Assembly: GCA_035222895.1 (NCBI GenBank)
Contig: JAVYIG010002546.1
Coordinates: 62,001 to 126,000, forward strand
DNA from: Strongylocentrotus droebachiensis
Taxonomy: Eukaryota; Echinodermata; Echinoidea; Camarodonta; Strongylocentrotidae
Direction: 5' to 3'
Length of the DNA: 64,000 nucleotides
The notes below the pieces were generated by a model. It had not been told where the DNA came from and did not search any database. It saw nothing but the letters and a program-made list of their open reading frames with translations. Both the position numbers and the translations under genes were made by a program. Shown in pieces: positions 22,830-34,269 of the stretch (the stretch's first letter is position 1; each line of letters begins with the position of its first letter).

Positions 22830-23345
22830 GATTGGACATGTAATGTATATCCATTTTCTAAATTTCATATTTTATTTAATTTTATTAATAATATTTTGTT
22901 TTATTCTGCTTTATATTATATATTTATTTGATTTTTTAAAAACTCTATCTTATTCTATGTTATTCTATTCATACTTGTTTCCTTTTATTTCATTTCATTT
23001 TACTAATTTTGTTTCATTTTTTTTTATTTCGTCTTTATCTATTCATTTATTTAGTCATTTATCAAAGCATATCTTAAATTGATGTGCATCATCTTCATCA
23101 TCCTCACAGTAAACATACCATGGGGCGACACAATTTTTTTTCTCCCTCAACCACGCCCCCCTTGAGTAAAAAAAAGAAGAAGAGGATTCGGGGGGGGGGG
23201 ATGCCATCTAACAACATTCCCCCCTTTTAAGTAAGAAAATTGGGGGGAAAATGGGAAATATAGGGAAGAATCGAGAAAATAAGGGAAAATCGGGGGAAAA
23301 AATATAATAAAATCAGGAAAAAAAAAAAATCAGGAAACCGATTTA
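22830..23345. repeat. T-rich then G/A-rich low-complexity DNA
   Basis: 22850-23060 is TTTTAT-type; 23140-23345 is GGGGGAAAA-type. The open frame in the first part is an artefact of composition. Confidence 0.8.
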
Positions 23346-23543
23346 AATTGGGTATTAATTATCAGGCCTGTTATACACCGTTTTCATTTGATTTTCCCTT
23401 TTTATTTGTTGTCACATTAGGAAAGAGTGGCAACCATAAGTGATTGTTTCTAAATTTGAAGAGGAAAAGTTAATTTCATTTGGACCTTTAGAAAAACTGT
23501 GACCTGCTATGGGTTAAAGTTAATGTATAGATGCTGTATGTAC

Positions 23544-23816
23544 TTGTATAGCAGGTGTCGGTAGCAGGTTCTCCTCTTAAGTCTCCCAGCGTGCTCCTGA
23601 CGATGACGGTGTATTCCGTGTTGACCATCAGGTAGTCAGCCGTCGCCTGGAGCTGCTCATCCTTCCCTACTGATTCCAGAGGGATCTCTTCGCCACCAAA
23701 GGTCTGTGTGCTGATAGCATAACCGTCAAAGTTACCCTCCTGCGTTGAGCCCCACTCAAACTGGAGCAGACTTTGTGTGGTGTAGTTACAGGAGATCTGT
23801 CCTGGCGTTCCGGGCA
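23544..23816 (-). CDS. FN3 domain D27 (type A), acceptor abuts LINE-like tail
   Basis: 91 codons, phase 1-1, donor GTACAT. The acceptor tttaattag is formed by an AATTCAATTTAATT run that looks like a minus-strand retroposon tail. VPGTPGQI start, LLQFEWGSTQ in strand B, GYAISTQT in strand C, NTEYTVIVRSTLGD in strand F. Cysteines in SCN and DTC, sequon NYT. Confidence 0.92.
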
Positions 23817-23818
23817 CT

Positions 23819-24170
23819 AATTAAATTGAATTGAAATTTATTTCCAGTAATATCACAAAAAGATGGAATATCATAACAGATAACAATATCAAAATTACAT
23901 ATAAATTGACATAATAACATTCGATATACATGTTTATAGAAAATTTGAAAGTATAATAAACCAAAGAACAAATGGAAAATGGTCCATCCGTAAAAGCAAA
24001 CAAGGATTGGCAATGGAATGTACAAGGTGCACAAGTAATAATAACATAAGGTGTAAAAAAAGGGATTGCATTTTGGTATGAGAAATGAGGTTAAAGAAAC
24101 TAATAACCGTCTATGCTATAATGTTAAATTAAAATATTATATTTATGCATCAACGTTTTCTTGAACAAAA
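23819..24170 (-). repeat. Probable LINE 3' tail, minus orientation
   Basis: On the minus strand the end reads AATAAATTTCAATTCAATTT, the AATTCAA tail type also seen at 13.5 kb. It begins three bases upstream of the D27 exon, so the acceptor AG is essentially in it. Confidence 0.5.
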
Positions 24171-24194
24171 AAGCAAAGCAAAACGAGGATACCA

Positions 24195-24425
24195 AATACT
24201 TTTTGTATACAATTATGTTTATACATGTTCTTACTTATTTTTTATTGCTCTTATGAATTTATGTTCAACAATTTTTTATTATTATTATTTGTATTATTAT
24301 ATATATATATATTTGTTAAACTAATGTACCTCATGATGTTTAACAGGGCCTAATGGAAGACCACCGTTATTGGTGATAATGAGTCACCCTGTCTAAATAT
24401 CAGAAATAAATAAATAAATAAAATA
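24195..24425 (+). repeat. LINE 3' end with AATAAATAAATA tail
   Basis: GGAAGACCACCGTTATTGGT, CACCCTGTCTAAATATCAGA and (AATA)n match the tail at 37895-37972. Truncated, no ORF. Confidence 0.7.
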
Positions 24426-24429
24426 AATT

Positions 24430-24690
24430 GTGCATTATAAAGAAAAGTTATTTATTGAAAAGTCTCTTTTCTTTATAAACAAATTTTTAAATCAAACAGA
24501 CTGTAAAAAGCAGTTAGAGAATTCCAAATTTTAGGACAAACATAACGGGAGAGGAATGTTTGATATAATAGAAAAAGCATTCTACCGGTAATGATGTAAT
24601 TCATCAGCATTTCTTGTGAAGCAGTTATGGATTGAAGAATGTAATTTACCGGTAATAAAAGTTTAATCATTGATGCATTTATGACCAATT
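24430..24690 (-). mobile_element. LINE ORF2 C-terminal remnant
   Basis: Minus-strand reading FLSRYVCPKIWNSL...LFDLKICL resembles the C-terminal end of CR1/Jockey LINE proteins (GPKLWNSLP...FK). About 40 residues are recognisable. No RT core beside it. Confidence 0.6.
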
Positions 24691-25610
24691 ATTACCCATA
24701 TCAGACATCAGAGCAGTGGTTTTACAAAATCATATTACACTTGTTGAAATCTTGAAAGAGATAATCAGTAAATATGAGACCATATTACCCTCTCATGAAA
24801 AGCCTATGGACTTTATGTGTTAAATAAGCAGGAAATAAAGTCTCATATTCACTGCGTCGTATTTTGTCATTTTCATTGCGCATCTATTATGCGTACGAGA
24901 ACCTGCGCACTTTGCGCGTACTCTCTTGTGACGTAATAATCACACCAAAGGCACACTATTTGCAGTGTATTGAAAATTTCGTCAAGCACTGGATGCACAG
25001 TGATGGTTTGACAAAGTTTTTTCAGTTCTATGAGATTGTCATGGTTGATTTATGTATTTGCTCTAGATGTCTGATTTGGATAACAATAACAATATTGACT
25101 TGCTTAACTTTCGGGAGATACCACATATATATTGTCCTCACAGTTTGGGAAATATATGTTGTATCTCCCTCAAGGCCAGTCCATATTATATAAATATTGT
25201 ACAATGTGAATCACATTACCAGGTATTACATGTAACATATTGTAATCAGATTATGTAAAGAGCGGTAATATAAGGTGTACATATGTTTCAGTTTATTTGA
25301 TATATATATATATATTGTTTGTATATAATTGATAACCAGAAATTGTTTCACTGTTATTGAAAAAAAAAAATACACCTTGTGATTCAATGATTGATTGTTA
25401 TTTGTTGGTTCCATTTACCAAATGTATAGTTATTATCATGCTGAAATACAATGTATCTCAAATTTTTGTAATAAATGAAAAAAATTAACAAATAACAAGA
25501 CAAACGCAACATTACTGCCTCTCCTATATGCCTCTGCCCTAATTTCAGTATAAGAAATGGATGAAAATGTTCATGACATATCACAATGGAAAAAAAAGTC
25601 TCTAATAAAA
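24691..25610. other. Intron D26-D27, plain part
   Basis: AT-rich, with TA runs at 25300-25318. Nothing recognised. Confidence 0.6.
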
Positions 25611-25611
25611 T

Positions 25612-27706
25612 TGCAACTGATGACTAAGATCTTGACCTACGAGCCCCGAAATGTAATTGGATCATCTAACTTAAATAATACTGTCACCATGTTTAGATAT
25701 TGTGATACCAAGGCTAAGAACCTTTAATTTCAGAAATTGACCTCTGTGACCTGTGACCATTGACCTACTTACCAATAATCTAATGAGACTGTCTTCATAT
25801 GTTGATACATACTATCACAAAGTTTGAGGCTAAATACCTCTAATGGTTGATTTCACGATAACAAGGATAAAACCTGCAATTTTAGAAAATGACCTCTATG
25901 ACCTTTGACCATTGACCTTCTTACCAATAGTCTAATCAGATTGTCTTCCCATGATGATACATCCTATCACTAAGTTTGAACCCCATATCTGTAGTGCTTC
26001 TTGAGATATCGCAATAGCAAGGCTAAAAACTGTAATTTAAGAAATTGACTTCTGTGACCTTTGACGTTTGAATCCACAATCTTATCAGATCATCTACCTG
26101 TGGTGATTCATATTATCAACAAGTTTGAGCCTCATATCTTTAGTCTTGAGATATCGTGCTAACGAGGCCCATACCTGGAATTTCATAAGTTGTTCTCTCT
26201 GACCTGTGACCTTTGACCTAGTTACTCTAAAATCTATTTAGATTGTCCTCCTATGGTGATACATACTATCATCAAGTTTGAAGTTCATAACTGAAGTGAT
26301 TCTTGAGATATCATGTTAACAAGAAAGAGGAACGGACGGACAGCCCTAAAACATTATGGCCCGTATACTGAAGTTGTGTCTAACTTAGTCATGTCTAAAG
26401 TTAAATAACGGTTTAGTTAGACACGACTTAAACGTGAGGTCGCGTCTAACTAAACAACTGTTTAAAGGTAATACAAAGTTTTGGTATGGGGTCATGAATT
26501 CGGTTTAAATGGACATAATAGGAAGCATATGCGATCCTACAATATTCAGTGATCGTTGTCGCGGTTGAAATCGAGTCTAAAGTTATGAAATTGTAAATAA
26601 TACACTCTTTATGTTGTATAGCTCCCTCTCAAGGCCAAGATATTAATTAAGCTATAAAACAATGTTTCTTGACTAAAATCGACCAATTAGCTATTCTCGT
26701 TTGGAAATTATATATCACAACTATACGTATTCAGAGATTTTCATGGTCGCAGCTACTATTGTACAGCTGTAGGCGCTATTTGAAATTTATCAAAATTTAC
26801 CGGGAGCACCGGTAAATTTTGATATTCAATTTTTCACAAAAGCAGAAGTGTTATAGGGGCTAAATTTTCTAGTGCTTATAATACATCCACAGGGGCATCC
26901 AAATATATCAAAATTGTAAAGAATCACTATCCACCCAATTTTCAAATTTTCCCAAAACTTTGTATTACCTTTAAGTCCTGTCTAAGTCCTGTTTAACTAC
27001 GAAGTCATTCTTAACTTTAGTCACGACTTCTGCGCATGCCCAGTAGGTGTTAATTCTGACGATAGACCCGATGCGCATGTGTGTGTGCGTGCACCGGATA
27101 AATAAATTAACGTGCTAGTAATGTGATCGTGACGTCATGACTAGACTGCATGAACTGTGTATGTACACACTGGATTGGTGCACAGTACAAACACACTAAT
27201 AATATCACTTATCAGTGCCTCAGTGCTCTGAAGAACCAGAAAAGAAACTTCCTTCAACAGAATGGTTAGTTTATTATAGATTATGGAACTACCAAGATGT
27301 CACCATTAGATAAGAATAGTTAATATTATCGAGAAAAAATCCTGCAAAACGTATTTGCAATTTTAGAGGATGCACGTACCATTGTTCTCCCCTGCAAGTT
27401 CGGGGTTAGCAAGTAGAGTGTACCGTAGACGTTGAAAAGCAGCAGAATCGCGCCCTTAAACAGGACTTAAAAAACCCCTCGCAGTTTTCTAATGTTAAAC
27501 AGGACTTAGACAGGACTTTGCGTTTAACTTGATTTAATCAAGACTTCAGAATACGAAAAAAGTTAGACACGACTTTGTGACTAAAGTTAGACGGGACTTC
27601 GACAGGACTTAGACAGTCAAGTGTTTAGTTAGACAGGAGTAAGACACGACTTCAGAATACGGGCCAATGCCTCTGGCACCACCTTCGGTGGCCGGAGGCA
27701 TATAAA
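25612..27706. repeat. TGACC-rich element, copy C, interrupted
   Basis: About five units of 145-155 bp with TGACCTTTGACCATTGACC-like blocks and GAGATATCG, then AACGGACGGACAGCCCTAAA. A second element (26358-27665) splits it before its terminal hairpin GCCTCTGGC...GCCGGAGGC at 27668-27700. Confidence 0.85.
26358..27665. mobile_element. 1.3-kb TIR element nested in copy C
   Basis: Ends GGCCCGTATACTGAAGTTGT and, inverted, GGCCCGTATTCTGAAGTCGT. Both ends carry many versions of GTCTAAGTCCTGTTTAAC. Inside, a perfect inverted repeat ATCAAAATTTACCGG at 26789-26823. No transposase recognised. Confidence 0.8.
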
Positions 27707-27929
27707 TTTCACAGGACAAATGCAGAAAGAGAAGTTATGGACGTAAGAGGCTATACAAACACTCTACTGTATTTGAAGATAAAACTTATTACTGGAATGG
27801 GATGTAAACAGAACTGTCCACTAAGTATTGGGAAATGTGGATTATAAAGACGAATAATTTCTGTGTGCTTTTCTTTAAAATAACTGTGTGATAATCTCAG
27901 TAAATGAATCATAAATGACAGCGTTTGAC

Positions 27930-28774
27930 TACCGTAAATCTCCGTGTATACGGCGCACTTTTTTTCCGTCGGCAAAAATCAAAAGTCGGGGGTGCGCCGT
28001 ATACACAGGCCGTACAGGATATTTTGAGTCCTCAAAATGCCACTTTTTAGTGGTTTTCGAAAATCTCTGTGTCTCAACATGAATTACATAATGCAAATAA
28101 AGAATAGGATCTATTATTTGAAGTTAAACTACGTTCCTAATTTGAAAGGAAAAGAGTTTTTTTTTTTTTTTTTTCAGTCACGATAAATTATGCCCCTTCA
28201 CAAAGCACTTTGCCGGCCGAAGCTCTCCCATGTCTTCAGCTCACTCACCTGTATCATGCAGCTCACTCACTCACGAAAACTAGCCTGTCCAAATTTCTGT
28301 TTGGACTCGCGAGGAAATTTTTTCTGTCATCTTTAGTTTTAAAAACAACATTGTTACTAGGTCTAACTTAGTTCACAAACACTTCAACTGTGCCTCGTAA
28401 TAAAATGAAGGTATTTTCGAACACTGAAATGAGCCGATCTGATCTGGTTAACAAAAAAGCCAAAACAGCCCAAAAAGCTTTTGTGTGGCTTTTTTGGCTT
28501 TTTGTTAACCAGATCAAAACGGCTCTCATTTCAGTGTTCAAAATACTTTCATTTTATTACGAGGCACAGTTGAAGTGCTTGTGAACTAAGTAAGACCTAG
28601 TAATAATGTTTTTTTTTTAAACTAAAGATGACAGAATTTTTTTTTGCAGAATTTTTTTTCCCCGATTTTTTTTTTTCCAGAATTTTTTTTCCCAATTTTT
28701 TTTTTTTTGTTTTGTCTTCAAAATAGGGGTGCGCCTTATAGACAGGTGCGCCTTATACACGGAGATTAACGGTA
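27930..28774. mobile_element. TA-flanked MITE with long internal hairpin
   Basis: Terminal repeat TACCGTAAATCTCCGTGTAT, inverted at the right with one small difference. The GTGCGCCGTATACAC motif sits inside both ends. Most of the interior is a second, nearly perfect hairpin (28323-28635). Confidence 0.85.
28323..28635. repeat. Near-perfect 155-bp-arm hairpin
   Basis: TCTGTCATCTTTAGT at the left edge pairs with ACTAAAGATGACAGA at the right edge, and GGTTAACAAAAAGCC-like arms meet near 28479. Only a few mismatches along each arm. Confidence 0.9.
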
Positions 28775-28916
28775 ATCATTTGATTGGAATCTGGGAGCGG
28801 GTGGCATAATGAGAAATTTACGCAATCCTCCTGAAAAAAATACATTTGAAAACATTGAACAGAGAAACCTGATACCTCGATCTGGAACAACAACCCCAAA
28901 CACAACATGTACTTAC

Positions 28917-29195
28917 ATGTGGTGACATCAAGGACATGTACTGTTGTATCCGGTTGGCCTTCTACTTCAACAAGCAGGTAAACGGTGTAGTTAGTGCCAG
29001 GGATGAGGTCGCTGAATTCAACGCCTAGGACGTCACCAAGGCCTACGGTCTTTGTTGAGTTTATCGCGTCGCCCTCCTGGAAGGTAATACGCAATACAAA
29101 ACCAGTCACCTCTGGTCGGGTGGTGTTGCCCCAGGAGACAGAGATGGACGTGGACGTCCTGCCCTGCAGGCGTAGTTCCTCTGAGTTTTGTTGTC
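28917..29195 (-). CDS. FN3 domain D26 (type B), single exon
   Basis: 93 codons, phase 1-1, acceptor cattcctag, donor GTAAGT. SISVSWGNTT in strand B, GFVLRITFQ in strand C, LIPGTNYTVYLLVEVEG in strand F, ending VLDVTT. Sequons NTT, NST, NYT. An LDV tripeptide, a known integrin motif in fibronectin, occurs in strand G where it is probably buried. Confidence 0.92.
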
Positions 29196-29221
29196 CTAGG
29201 AATGAAAGAAGGAAAGAGAAG

Positions 29222-29640
29222 GATTTTGAATGGTTTGGGATAGTTTTGTGTTGTTATGACTGGATGGTTAATTATAAATGTGATAACTAGTTATGAATGG
29301 TTATAACTGGTTGTGGATGGTTATGAAATGTGATGACTGGTTATGAATGGTTATAAGTTGTTATGGATGATTATAAAATGTAATGGCTGGTTATTAGTGG
29401 TTGTGGATAGTTTGTGGTAAATTATAATATGTGATGGCTGGTTATGAATGATTAAGTGGTTATAAATAGTTATGACTGGTTATGAATGGTTTTGACTAGT
29501 TATGGTTGGTCATGAGTTGTTATAACTAGTCATGAATGATTATGACTGGTTAAGCCTGATCATTCATGGTTATAAACGATTATGAATGGTAATGACTCGG
29601 TATGCCTGCTTATGAATAGTTAAGACTGAAAAGGCTAGAA
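29222..29640. repeat. TGGTTATGAA minisatellite
   Basis: About 35 degenerate copies of a 9-12-base unit related to TGGTTATGAA, in the intron between D25 and D26. No spacers, no hairpins. Confidence 0.9.
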
Positions 29641-29670
29641 AAGAGGATGAGAGATCGAAAATCAACTCAC

Positions 29671-29946
29671 TTGTCATTGCAGTTATTTCTGTCGCATCAC
29701 TCGTCTCCTCTCCTGCTAAGGCATATACCATGATGTTATACAAAGTACCCGGTTGTAAGTTAGGTATAGTTGCAGTGTTGGTCCCCATGTTGATGGGGTC
29801 TAGGGCCATCACAGAATCAGGACTCCGAACCGGAGCGTATTTGACGAGGAACATGTTAAAAGAACCATCGATTGGATTCTCCCAGGATATGGCAAGAGTG
29901 AAAATGGTGCTACCATCAAGAGTCACGTTATTTACTGGCAGTGGTT
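29671..29946 (-). CDS. FN3 domain D25 (type A), single exon
   Basis: 92 codons, phase 1-1, acceptor tttaacag, donor GTGAGT. EPLPVNNVTL start, TLAISWENPIDG in strand B, FLVKYAPV in strand C, NLQPGTLYNIMVYALAGEE in strand F, ending ITAMTS. One sequon (NVT). First A step of the third block. Confidence 0.94.
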
Positions 29947-30384
29947 CTGTTAAAAGAAGGACAAGGAGTCAAAAATAAACAACCGGTGCTTCTTGTTCTT
30001 TTATGATTCTTGTAAAGCCCCTTTTGAAACCATTGTATGGACCAATCACAACAATTCTAGACTCAACTAAACATCCTGTACATGTACATATATGTTTCCG
30101 GTAAATGTGTATATTTATTATTCTTTTAAAAGTCAAGTTTGGAATCATTATATATGTATATGTACATGAAAGAACAAGTTTTTAGCTCTCTGAATTTGGG
30201 GTACCACCCTGGTATTCTCTTTTTCAGTTGAATTTTCTTTAAAAACCATTTGAAGCCTTTACAAACATTTACTTTAGGAGGATAATCTCACTCAAAGAAA
30301 AATATCACAAAGCCATCTAGTGTTAAAATTTTGTGCAGAACTGTCCACAAGAAGGGTATAAAAAGGTGGATGTACATGTAAAAT

Positions 30385-30562
30385 TAAACCTGTCTACTAA
30401 GGCCACCCAAGGGAAACATAAAAAGTGGCCACTGTAGACAGGTGGCCTTTCGGGACAGCTCCTTCAACACGTTTTCTTCTAGAGGGAGACAAAATAAAGG
30501 GCCATTATACACAGGTGGCTTGTTTGTAGAGGTAGCCCCTAAGAAAGGTTTCACTGTATTTC
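30385..30562. repeat. ACAGTGAAACC-type element end(s)
   Basis: AAACCTGTCTACTAAGGCCACC at the left and, inverted, TACAGTGAAACCTTTCTTAGG at the right; GGCCACTGTAGACAGGTGGCC in the middle. This resembles Tc1/mariner-like MITEs of marine animals. A related one spans 51763-52710. Confidence 0.6.
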
Positions 30563-30644
30563 ATTGCTTGTTAAGAGGAAACATCAAACTGTATTAAAAC
30601 ATCGATTACAGTAACTGGCTCATAATAATTACAACATGACCTAC

Positions 30645-30890
30645 TTGTGTATTGCATCACATTTGGCAGCAAACAAAGAAAGTCCCACGCAACTGTGATG
30701 TGAACATTATCCCCTGGCTGCAAATTTCTGATTGAAAGTTCGTGGGCACCAGAAACAGTTGCATTTAAGGGATCTCCAGAAGCAACCGTCCATTGCACTG
30801 TGAATTCGTCCTCGCCGGGCACTTCCGACCAAGTGATGTTGAGGCTTGTAGTGCTCACGTCTGTTACAGTGATGGCACCACCTCTGTCGC
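30645..30890 (-). CDS. FN3 domain D24 (type B), single exon
   Basis: 82 codons, phase 1-1, acceptor ctaatgcag, donor GTAGGT. TTSLNITWSEVPG in strand B, FTVQWTV in strand C, NLQPGDNVHITVAWDFLC in strand F, ending MQYTS. The usual Y before strand F is V. Sequons NIT and NAT. Best matched by D2. Confidence 0.92.
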
Positions 30891-31301
30891 CTGCATTAGA
30901 AAATTAGAAAAACTATTGCGTGAGGACGCTTTGAGTTATTGATTGTAGACTTTTATTTGGAATATACTCTTTGAAAGCATTTTTGTTCAATTTCACGCTC
31001 TTTGACCTGTACGACATACATGTATGACACTTAAATTTATTATTTGGCCAGTTATATTTCATCCATAAATAAAAATATCTTGATATCACCATTGATTTGT
31101 AGATCTTTTCGGTAGCACTAACATTATCAAATGCTCGTATCAAGAGACTTTTCATTCTTGGATACTGCACATATCACATGAAATTGCTTTTCTTCTAAAG
31201 GTTGATCATGTAGAAAACAACCTTTGAATAGTGATTTAGTAGAACAGGGAATTTTTAACAAACAAATGCACCTGACCAACCAAAAATTCTATATTTTGCC
31301 A

Positions 31302-31497
31302 TAAGGAGCAATCGCTCAGTGGTAGAGCAGTGGTCTTGTAACCAGGATGTCCTGGGTTTAAACCAAGTTTATGCGCCAGTGCCCTTTGGAAAGGCATTAC
31401 TCCTCCGTACCAAGTCCCTTGGAGAGGACTTGAAGTCGTCGGTCCCCTGGTTGCTTACTTACAAGCATTCACATGCTTCTTAGCAGTCAGGTAAAAC
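31302..31497 (+). repeat. tRNA-derived SINE (family 1)
   Basis: Head GCTCAGTGGTAGAGCAGTGG and CCTGGGTTTAAACC mimic A and B boxes. The body GGACTTGAAGTCGTCGGTCC and CAAGCATTCACATGCTTCTT is the complement of 13800-13930. Ends at CAGTCAGGTA with no long A tail. Confidence 0.8.
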
Positions 31498-31499
31498 AA

Positions 31500-32472
31500 A
31501 CAATTTAGTACATCTACACAGTATGTTGAGAGACAACCAATAGTAAAATGACTTGTCTAGAGGAATAAACACCTAACTGACTTTTAAACCCAGGATCGCC
31601 TGAATAAATGTCAAGAGCACAAACCCCTCTACTGCATCATTAAGGGTAAAAGCCACTACAGGGTAACAAGACAGTGGTCTCAATTAGTTCTTTCTTCACA
31701 ATCAGAGTCGTGGCTGGCACTGTTGCTGGTTCAGTTGATGATATGCTAAAATTTGAACGTATGTTGAAGAAAGAGTATATTGTGCCAAGTCTCTAAATGT
31801 GTCGTGTTCAGCATGTTTATGTAAGGCCTCCTTTATCCATCTGGTGGACTTGGAGCTGTCTCATGAGCGAATGCTGCTCTTATTTCAGTTCAAGCAGTGA
31901 CTGGTGGTGGCAACATGGTCACTGATTCGGAGATGCAACTGTTCCATTTTTGCCATATTTGTTCTGTTTTTTTGGCTATGAATACGGCAGTATGTTTTGT
32001 TTAAAAATATATTTAAAAAATTAAAAAATTATTGAAATTTTTCTTAGTTTCTGATCATGGGCTTTGTGTCATAAGTGTATTATGCACCTATGTCCTCAAA
32101 CGATGTACGCAGGATGGTAATACGGGCCCCAAACTGCGCACAATGCGAACAACCCACTTGTACTGTATCCATGTCGCGCTCTGATCCAGGTACATATACG
32201 TGTTACTGCCGTTTTTTTAAAGCTGCTCGATTGGGCGATATGTTAAGGTGAGATATTTTCAAAAATACTGTATTTTGCTCTTAAGTATACTTTTTTGTTG
32301 TTGATGAAGGTTGGCATCTCTGCTGATTGCATCAGCAACAGCGCTAGGTCTGAAGGAGCTTGCAGCACAGCAAGTGAAAGCTTTACCAAAACAGGTTATT
32401 GTTCCACTGGTTGTGAAAAAAGGACTTATTTTCGAATGAAAACACCAATCATATAAACCTCTTCAGCCATAC
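31500..32472. other. Intron D23-D24, unassigned
   Basis: Nearly 1 kb without a repeat or coding signal that I can name. Confidence 0.55.
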
Positions 32473-32751
32473 CTGTTGTGCTGTACACCATGACGACCTC
32501 ACTGCTTTTGTCTCCGCTCATCACCTCAACTGAAATGTTGTAAGACGTTGCAGGCTCCAATCCATCAAGGTACACCGTTTGATAGTCACACATTCCACCG
32601 GTGCCGTTGCCGCGGCTCAACGTTCGCATCGAGATATCAGGGACGATGGTGATGCTGATGTTGTCAAAGTCACTATCTGGGAGACACCATCGGTAGAGCA
32701 GGTTGCAGGAGGTGGTATTGGTGACGGAAGGATCGTAGATGGGTAAAGGAT
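32473..32751 (-). CDS. FN3 domain D23 (type A), single exon
   Basis: 93 codons, phase 1-1, acceptor catgcag, donor GTATGG. NLLYRWCLPD in strand B, NISITIVPDI in strand C, GLEPATSYNISVEVMSGD in strand F. Three cysteines (TSC, RWC, GMC) and sequons NTT, NIS, NGT, NIS. The DPSVT start and PDI after strand C match D35, which places it at the last A step of a block with one pair missing. Confidence 0.92.
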
Positions 32752-33184
32752 CTGCATGGGGAAAGTAACAAAAATACATTGTTTTAAAAAATACACTATT
32801 TCAATCCTATTATTTCATTTAGGATATTGGGGGGGGGGGACCAGAAGCTATGCAGTTTTATTTGAAAGGCGGAAATGTATCATTATAAATTCTCATGGTT
32901 ATCTTTATTCTGCACATTCTGATGTTGACTTGTGGAAAATATCACAGGAAATGTCAATAAGGCATAATTTCAGGTAATTTACAATTCCCATGTAAAAAGA
33001 TTTTAAGAAAATGAAAGGGTTCAAAGATATTATGTAGTGCTACTAGATCAAAGTCATGAATGGGACAGAAAGTGTTTTTTTGTTTACATAAAAACCCTGA
33101 ACTGTTGCCAAAAAGTACATTGCTACGATCTGAATTCAGGCCTTGGCTGAAAACTAGCATCCCTGATGATAACGATGTTCTTAC

Positions 33185-33460
33185 TTGTGCGAATGGCATC
33201 GGTGGAGTAGTTAAAAGCCAGGGGCCAGACGACAGTAAAAGTATACTCCCTTCCCGGAGTGAGCCCTGTGAAGTTCACATAGTAAATGTTGTTGAGGCCT
33301 TCCGCAATCGCGGAGGACTCATCGATGTCCTGTGTGGCTTGCTCATTGCCATCTGGAGGGCTGTACGAGAGAGTGTAGTCCACGACACCCGGGATCGTCA
33401 CCCATGACACAGATATGGTATCTGTGGCAATGTCCTTTAGTTTCAGAGGGGAGGTCTCAG
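33185..33460 (-). CDS. FN3 domain D22 (type B), single exon
   Basis: 92 codons, phase 1-1, acceptor taatacag, donor GTAAGA. TISVSWVTIPG in strand B, DYTLSYSPPDG in strand C, FTGLTPGREYTFTVVWP in strand F, ending AIRTS. Sequons NFT and NYS. Aligns with D32, sharing QDI in the C'-E loop. Confidence 0.93.
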
Positions 33461-33940
33461 CTGTATTACATTGAAATGATTGAATTGAAATTCATGTTAT
33501 AATATTAAACAATAACAATATTTGTTATTTTTGTAACACGTATCTACCATGCAAAGTGCTCAAAGTGCTCCAACACTGCCCCGGCTCTGCTAGGCTACCG
33601 ATTTTGTTGCTCACGGCATACAAAGGACTCCTTTAAATGACCATAGAATGAAGCCTTACTCAAAAAGACTGCATGAAGTAATATTCAATGGAATTGGCAA
33701 TATCTTTCAAAATAGCAGTTGAATCATTTTGTTGTGGGCTGAAACGTAAAATGCCTATATATAGTTGTAAATGTGGCGATATATAGCCATTTAGGAATAT
33801 CGTGTATTACATCCTTAAGGGAGAAAAATTTAGTGTTTACTAAAGAAAGAGATTTGACTATTGTGTAGAGGTAGGTACTATATACAGCTTTGACTAAGTT
33901 TGGCTGCAAATAACTGTCATCGTTTTTAGAGAAGACTCAC

Positions 33941-34216
33941 TCAGGGTTATGAAGTCAGTAACCTTATTGCTGAGGACGTAATCGCCCTCACGATCCCCAA
34001 CGAACGTAGCCACAGAAACAACATACTCCTCGTTGGGCGTAGAGATAACCCATGGGTAGATGGTGGCATCTCCATCAAGCCAAGCACTAGTGTCTTCAGT
34101 AGTAGCAGAATACCAGCAGATGAGGAAGCCGTCGTACATGGTGCTGGGTGATGTCCAGGTGAGGTTGATGGTGTTTTCTTGGGGTGTGAGCACCAGGTTC
34201 GAGATTGGATCAGGCT
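33941..34216 (-). CDS. FN3 domain D21 (type A), single exon
   Basis: 92 codons, phase 1-1, acceptor cttcttag, donor GTGAGT. EPDPISNLVL start, TINLTWTSPS in strand B, GFLICWYS in strand C, EEYVVSVATFVGD in strand F, ending VTDFITL. The C-strand motif GF-x-x-CW and the ending recur in D31 (GFRLCW, TTIVTL). Sequon NLT. Confidence 0.93.
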
Positions 34217-34269
34217 CTAAGAAGGTAGAAATGTTTAAAATGATAGATGACATTTAAAATACAATCATT

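Noticed and set aside
23817-28916. Missing FN3 exons in the 5.1-kb gap
   Set aside because: I searched it by eye for W, PG and Y motifs with splice sites and found none, and the A-B order is unbroken across it.
31302-31380. tRNA gene
   Set aside because: A and B boxes are recognisable but the full cloverleaf is not, and the same body follows in other copies. It is a SINE head. The same holds for the heads at 6.8, 14.0, 14.4, 48.4 and 55.8 kb.
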